DNA of 36,076 nt from assembly GCA_002687115.1 (NCBI GenBank), contig NYZI01000119.1, positions 1 to 36,076 of the forward strand, read 5' to 3'. The position numbers and the translations under genes are program-made. This DNA comes from Cyanobium sp. ARS6. Its GTDB lineage: Bacteria; Cyanobacteriota; Cyanobacteriia; PCC-6307; Cyanobiaceae. How positions within the stretch are numbered: the stretch's first letter is position 1; each line of letters starts with the position of its first letter. The notes beneath the pieces are model-generated. The model had not been told where the DNA came from. It ran no database searches and worked only from the letters and a program-made list of their open reading frames with translations. Of this stretch, positions 33,357 through 36,076 are shown piece after piece.

Positions 33357-34605
33357 GAGGCTTGGACTGCTCTGGGGCATCACGGTGTTTGCCGGTGCAG
33401 GTGCTCGATTGCTCGCAGCCCTCTCGGGACTGCCTGGAGTGGTGCTTTTGCTGTTGTCAGGACTGTTGATCGGGCGATCCGGTCTCGGCCTTGTGGAGCC
33501 TCTGGATCTGGGTGAAGGCCTTGAGACCACTGTTGGACTGCTGGTCAGTCTCGTTCTGTTTGATGGCGGTCTGAATCTGCGTCTGCCGGGCGACACCATC
33601 AAGGCGACCGTGCTGAGAATTTCCCTGCTGCGTCTGCTGCTGTCTCTGGGAGCAGGCATCCTTGCGGCTCACTGGCTCGCCGGCCTGGGATGGTCCGTGG
33701 CTGCGGTCTACAGCGCCATCGTGCTGGGAACGGGGCCCACGGTTGTGACGCCGATCGTGCAGCAGATTCGTCTGGCTCCTCCTCTTGGGGACGTACTCGA
33801 AGCGGAGGGACTGGTGCTCGAGCCCGTGGGAGCCGTTCTTGCACTCCTGCTGCTTGAGTTGCTGCTTGGCGATCTCTACGGTTGGAGGGGCCTGGCGATT
33901 GGGCTGCTGTCTCGCCTCGGTGGTGGGGTGCTGATCGGCATCGTTGTTGGATGGCTGCTTGCCGAGCTGTTGAGACGTTTGCCCTCAGAGCATGCCGTGG
34001 GCTTGCGGCTGCAGCTGACTCTGGGTGTTCTGTTCCTCATGTTCGCCATCTGCGAATGGCTGCTACCTGAATCCGGTCTGCCGGCATCGGTTGCTGCAGG
34101 CGTTGTGGTGGGTCGTCGCCCATCAACGCAGGCGGCTGAGCTCGATGAGCTCATTCGCGAACTGGCCAGATTGGCGATCACGATGCTCTTCCCGCTGCTG
34201 GCGGCTGATGTGTCCTGGGCTGAACTCAGTCCACTCGGATGGGGTGGTGTCAGCTGTGTTTTGGTGCTGATGCTGCTGGTGCGCCCGGCCGCAGTTGGTG
34301 TCGCCACCATCGGATTGCCACTTGACTGGCGCCAACGCCTATTCATGGGATGGCTGGCTCCCAGGGGAATTGTCACGGCTGCCGTGGCCTCTCTTTTCTC
34401 GATTCGCCTTGAACAGGCAGGGATTCTCGGAGCAGGACGACTTCAGGGCCTGGTGTTTCTCACAATTCTGATGACTGTGGGCATTCAGGGACTGACGGCA
34501 CAGCCACTGGCACGGGTTTTGGGGCTGATTCAATCAGAGCCGGAAGAGTCAGGGGAGGCAGCGCTTCAGACGGGGCAGATCCTGTCCGACCCTGGCCAGC
34601 AATGA
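33346..34605 (+). CDS. Na+/H+ antiporter (CPA1/NhaP-like)
   Basis: A 419-residue membrane exchanger with about twelve helices. The segment [15 protein letters not shown] near residues 65-79 matches the CPA FEGG region. [16 protein letters not shown] stretch near 131-145 and an [17 protein letters not shown] stretch near 153-169 correspond to the two ion-binding half-helices. [14 protein letters not shown] near 335-350 is the conserved Arg region. In the second half-helix the expected acidic pair reads LEP, with Glu where Asp is usual. ATG 33346 overlaps the preceding gene by eleven bases, and the 3' end overlaps gltX on the other strand by 57 bases. Confidence 0.88.
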   Translation: MTPERLGLLWGITVFAGAGARLLAALSGLPGVVLLLLSGLLIGRSGLGLVEPLDLGEGLETTVGLLVSLVLFDGGLNLRLPGDTIKATVLRISLLRLLLSLGAGILAAHWLAGLGWSVAAVYSAIVLGTGPTVVTPIVQQIRLAPPLGDVLEAEGLVLEPVGAVLALLLLELLLGDLYGWRGLAIGLLSRLGGGVLIGIVVGWLLAELLRRLPSEHAVGLRLQLTLGVLFLMFAICEWLLPESGLPASVAAGVVVGRRPSTQAAELDELIRELARLAITMLFPLLAADVSWAELSPLGWGGVSCVLVLMLLVRPAAVGVATIGLPLDWRQRLFMGWLAPRGIVTAAVASLFSIRLEQAGILGAGRLQGLVFLTILMTVGIQGLTAQPLARVLGLIQSEPEESGEAALQTGQILSDPGQQ

Positions 34606-35982
34606 CCAGGTCGTGATCAGATCCGGTCCCTGCAGACGGCCCAGCAGGGCGGCACGCAATGATTTCATCAACACGCCCTTTTTCACACCTGCCTTGTTCG
34701 CTGCATCGGCCAGCAGTGCTTGTGCCGTCGCGGTTTCAATGCCAGTCCATGGATCACTCTCGAGCGATTTCACAAGCTGAGCGATCGCGTCCCTGGCTCC
34801 ATCCAGCTCAAGTTGCTTGAGACCATCGCTCTCAAGCTCAGGGCAAACAAAAAAGGGTTGTGCCTGGTCAATGCCGTCCTTCAGCAGAGTCAGAGAGGGC
34901 CCCAGCAGTTCGCACAAGGCAACGCCCCAGCTTTGATCCTCTGGAAGGCTCCATCCCTGCTGGCGCCAGAGCGGTGAGAGGTCGTCCAGCAATTGCTGGG
35001 GTGTGAGGCCATGCAGAACCTGTGCATTGAGCCAGTTGAGCTTGTCCCAGTCGAAACGTGCGCCGGCCTTGTTCACCCGATCGAAGCTGAACACCTCGGC
35101 TGCCTGCGTGAGGGTGAAGCGCTCCTCCATGCCTTCGGGAACCGACCAGCCCAGCAGGGTCATGTAGTTGGCGATCGCCTCCGCGGTGTACCCCATGGAC
35201 TGGAAATCATTGATTGACGTGACGCCGTCTCGCTTGGAGAGTTTGCGACCTTCGGCATTGAGGATCAGAGGTGTATGGGCAAAGACCGGCACGGCCAGTT
35301 CAAGCGCCTGGTAAAGGAGAAGCTGCTTGGCCGTGTTGGCGATGTGATCCTCGCCACGGATGACATGAGTGATCGCCATGGCAGCGTCATCGACGACCAC
35401 GACAAGGTTGTAGAGAGGGTCTCCGATTCGGTCCGCTGGAGCACGTCGTGCGATGACCATGTCACCGCCTAGATCGGCTCCGCGCCATTGCATCGGTCCA
35501 CGCACAAGGTCACGCCACTGGATCACTGCATCGTCATCAATCCGGAAGCGGATCACCGCCTCACGGCCTTCGGCCTGGAAGGACGCTTCCTGTTCCGCTG
35601 TGAGATTTCTGTGCCGGTTGTCGTAGCGAGGTGCTTGGTTCTGTGCTTTCTGAACCTCACGCATGGACGTGAGTTCCTCTTCGCTGGCGTAACAGCGGTA
35701 AGCAAGGCCGCTGTCAAGCAGCGTCTGGATGGCTGAACGGTGCTCTTCGACCCGCTCGCTCTGAATTGTGGGTACTTCGTCCCAGTCAATTCCAAGCCAT
35801 GAGAGACCATCAAGAATGTTGGAGGTGAATTCCGACTTGGAGCGCTCCTTGTCAGTGTCCTCAATCCGCAGCAGAAACTGACCTCCCTCATGACGGGCAT
35901 ACAGCCAGTTGAAGACAGCTGTTCGTGCCGTCCCGATATGGAGTGTGCCCGTTGGACTTGGGGCCAGACGAACACGCACCAT
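34549..35982 (-). CDS. gltX: Glutamyl-tRNA synthetase
   Basis: A 477-residue class I aminoacyl-tRNA synthetase. The ATP-site HIGH-type motif is in [20 protein letters not shown] near residues 5-24, and the KMSKS-type motif is KLSKRDGV near 240-247. Other segments are [34 protein letters not shown] and the C-terminal anticodon-binding helices. In cyanobacteria the enzyme usually also charges tRNA-Gln with Glu for later amidation. ATG 35982 is preferred; the frame runs 16 codons further into the tRNA-Asp gene. The 3' end overlaps the antiporter gene by 57 bases. tRNA-Asp ends 21 bases upstream, so they may share a transcript. Confidence 0.97.
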   Translation of the reverse strand: MVRVRLAPSPTGTLHIGTARTAVFNWLYARHEGGQFLLRIEDTDKERSKSEFTSNILDGLSWLGIDWDEVPTIQSERVEEHRSAIQTLLDSGLAYRCYASEEELTSMREVQKAQNQAPRYDNRHRNLTAEQEASFQAEGREAVIRFRIDDDAVIQWRDLVRGPMQWRGADLGGDMVIARRAPADRIGDPLYNLVVVVDDAAMAITHVIRGEDHIANTAKQLLLYQALELAVPVFAHTPLILNAEGRKLSKRDGVTSINDFQSMGYTAEAIANYMTLLGWSVPEGMEERFTLTQAAEVFSFDRVNKAGARFDWDKLNWLNAQVLHGLTPQQLLDDLSPLWRQQGWSLPEDQSWGVALCELLGPSLTLLKDGIDQAQPFFVCPELESDGLKQLELDGARDAIAQLVKSLESDPWTGIETATAQALLADAANKAGVKKGVLMKSLRAALLGRLQGPDLITTWSLLARVGQDLPRLKRCLP

Positions 35983-36003
35983 GGTGTGGCTCGGGATGAA
36001 GAA

Positions 36004-36076
36004 CGGGACCGACGGGATTCGAACCCGCAACTTCCGCCGTGACAGGGCGGTGCTCTAACCGGTTGAACTACGGTCC
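36004..36076 (-). tRNA. tRNA-Asp, anticodon GTC (5' base just outside the window)
   Basis: On the minus strand the sequence folds as tRNA-Asp. The anticodon stem CCGCC/GGCGG encloses loop CTGTCAC with anticodon GTC, the T-arm contains TTCGAAT, and the discriminator is G. The 3' acceptor strand CGGTCCC pairs with GGGACCG only if one further G lies before the window end, so the true 5' end is one base beyond 36076. CCA is not encoded. gltX begins 21 bases downstream. Confidence 0.93.

Overview
The window looks like core chromosome of a marine picocyanobacterium (Synechococcus type). It carries photosystem I subunits psaF and psaJ, the cytochrome b6f genes petC and petA, a high-light-inducible protein, a cyAbrB-type regulator, a cyanobacterial A2-type cytochrome oxidase, the plastoquinone-pathway prenyltransferase UbiA and the cobalamin enzyme CobM. 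Genes are tightly packed, many with 1 to 11 nt overlaps. No phage, transposon, CRISPR or rRNA sequence was seen. The strain cannot be named from sequence reading alone.

Layout. 0-1.1 kb: an HdeD-like membrane protein and a cyAbrB regulator, convergent, with two hairpin terminators between them. 1.2-9.8 kb: the respiratory oxidase locus. ctaC-ctaD-ctaE run on the minus strand; divergently, ctaA-ctaB are followed by a two-gene ABC exporter, an acidic protein of unknown function, nanE and a small secreted protein. 9.8-14.6 kb: an orphan groEL, a 58-residue membrane protein, fabG, a two-helix K+ channel with RCK domain and a GT9-like protein. 14.6-19.6 kb: ispD, an S66 LD-carboxypeptidase, ubiA, ppx and a RodZ-like protein. 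19.8-21.4 kb: a looser, small-gene region with an exported protein, a 36-residue membrane protein, a DUF1330 protein, a repeat-rich upstream region and tRNA-Val(CAC).

21.4-25.7 kb: petC-petA-lgt-cobM as one minus-strand unit, a DUF3067 protein and tatC. 25.8-30.2 kb: an NFACT/RqcH protein, gmk, psaF-psaJ, tsaD and hli. 30.2-36.1 kb: pilT, wecB, a DUF1643 protein, an 81-residue protein, a Na+/H+ antiporter, gltX and tRNA-Asp, whose first base lies just beyond the window.

The genes serve electron transport (b6f, PSI, oxidase), heme A and quinone prenylation, lipoprotein and Tat export, and translation (gltX, tsaD, NFACT, tRNAs). No clearly new multi-gene system was found. The best leads are the ABC exporter, acidic protein and nanE tail of the ctaAB run; a terminator-like hairpin inside the start of lgt; a graded-spacer repeat cluster at 21.1 kb; and the overlapping DUF1643, 81-residue and antiporter genes. 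No gene-free stretch exceeds 300 bases.
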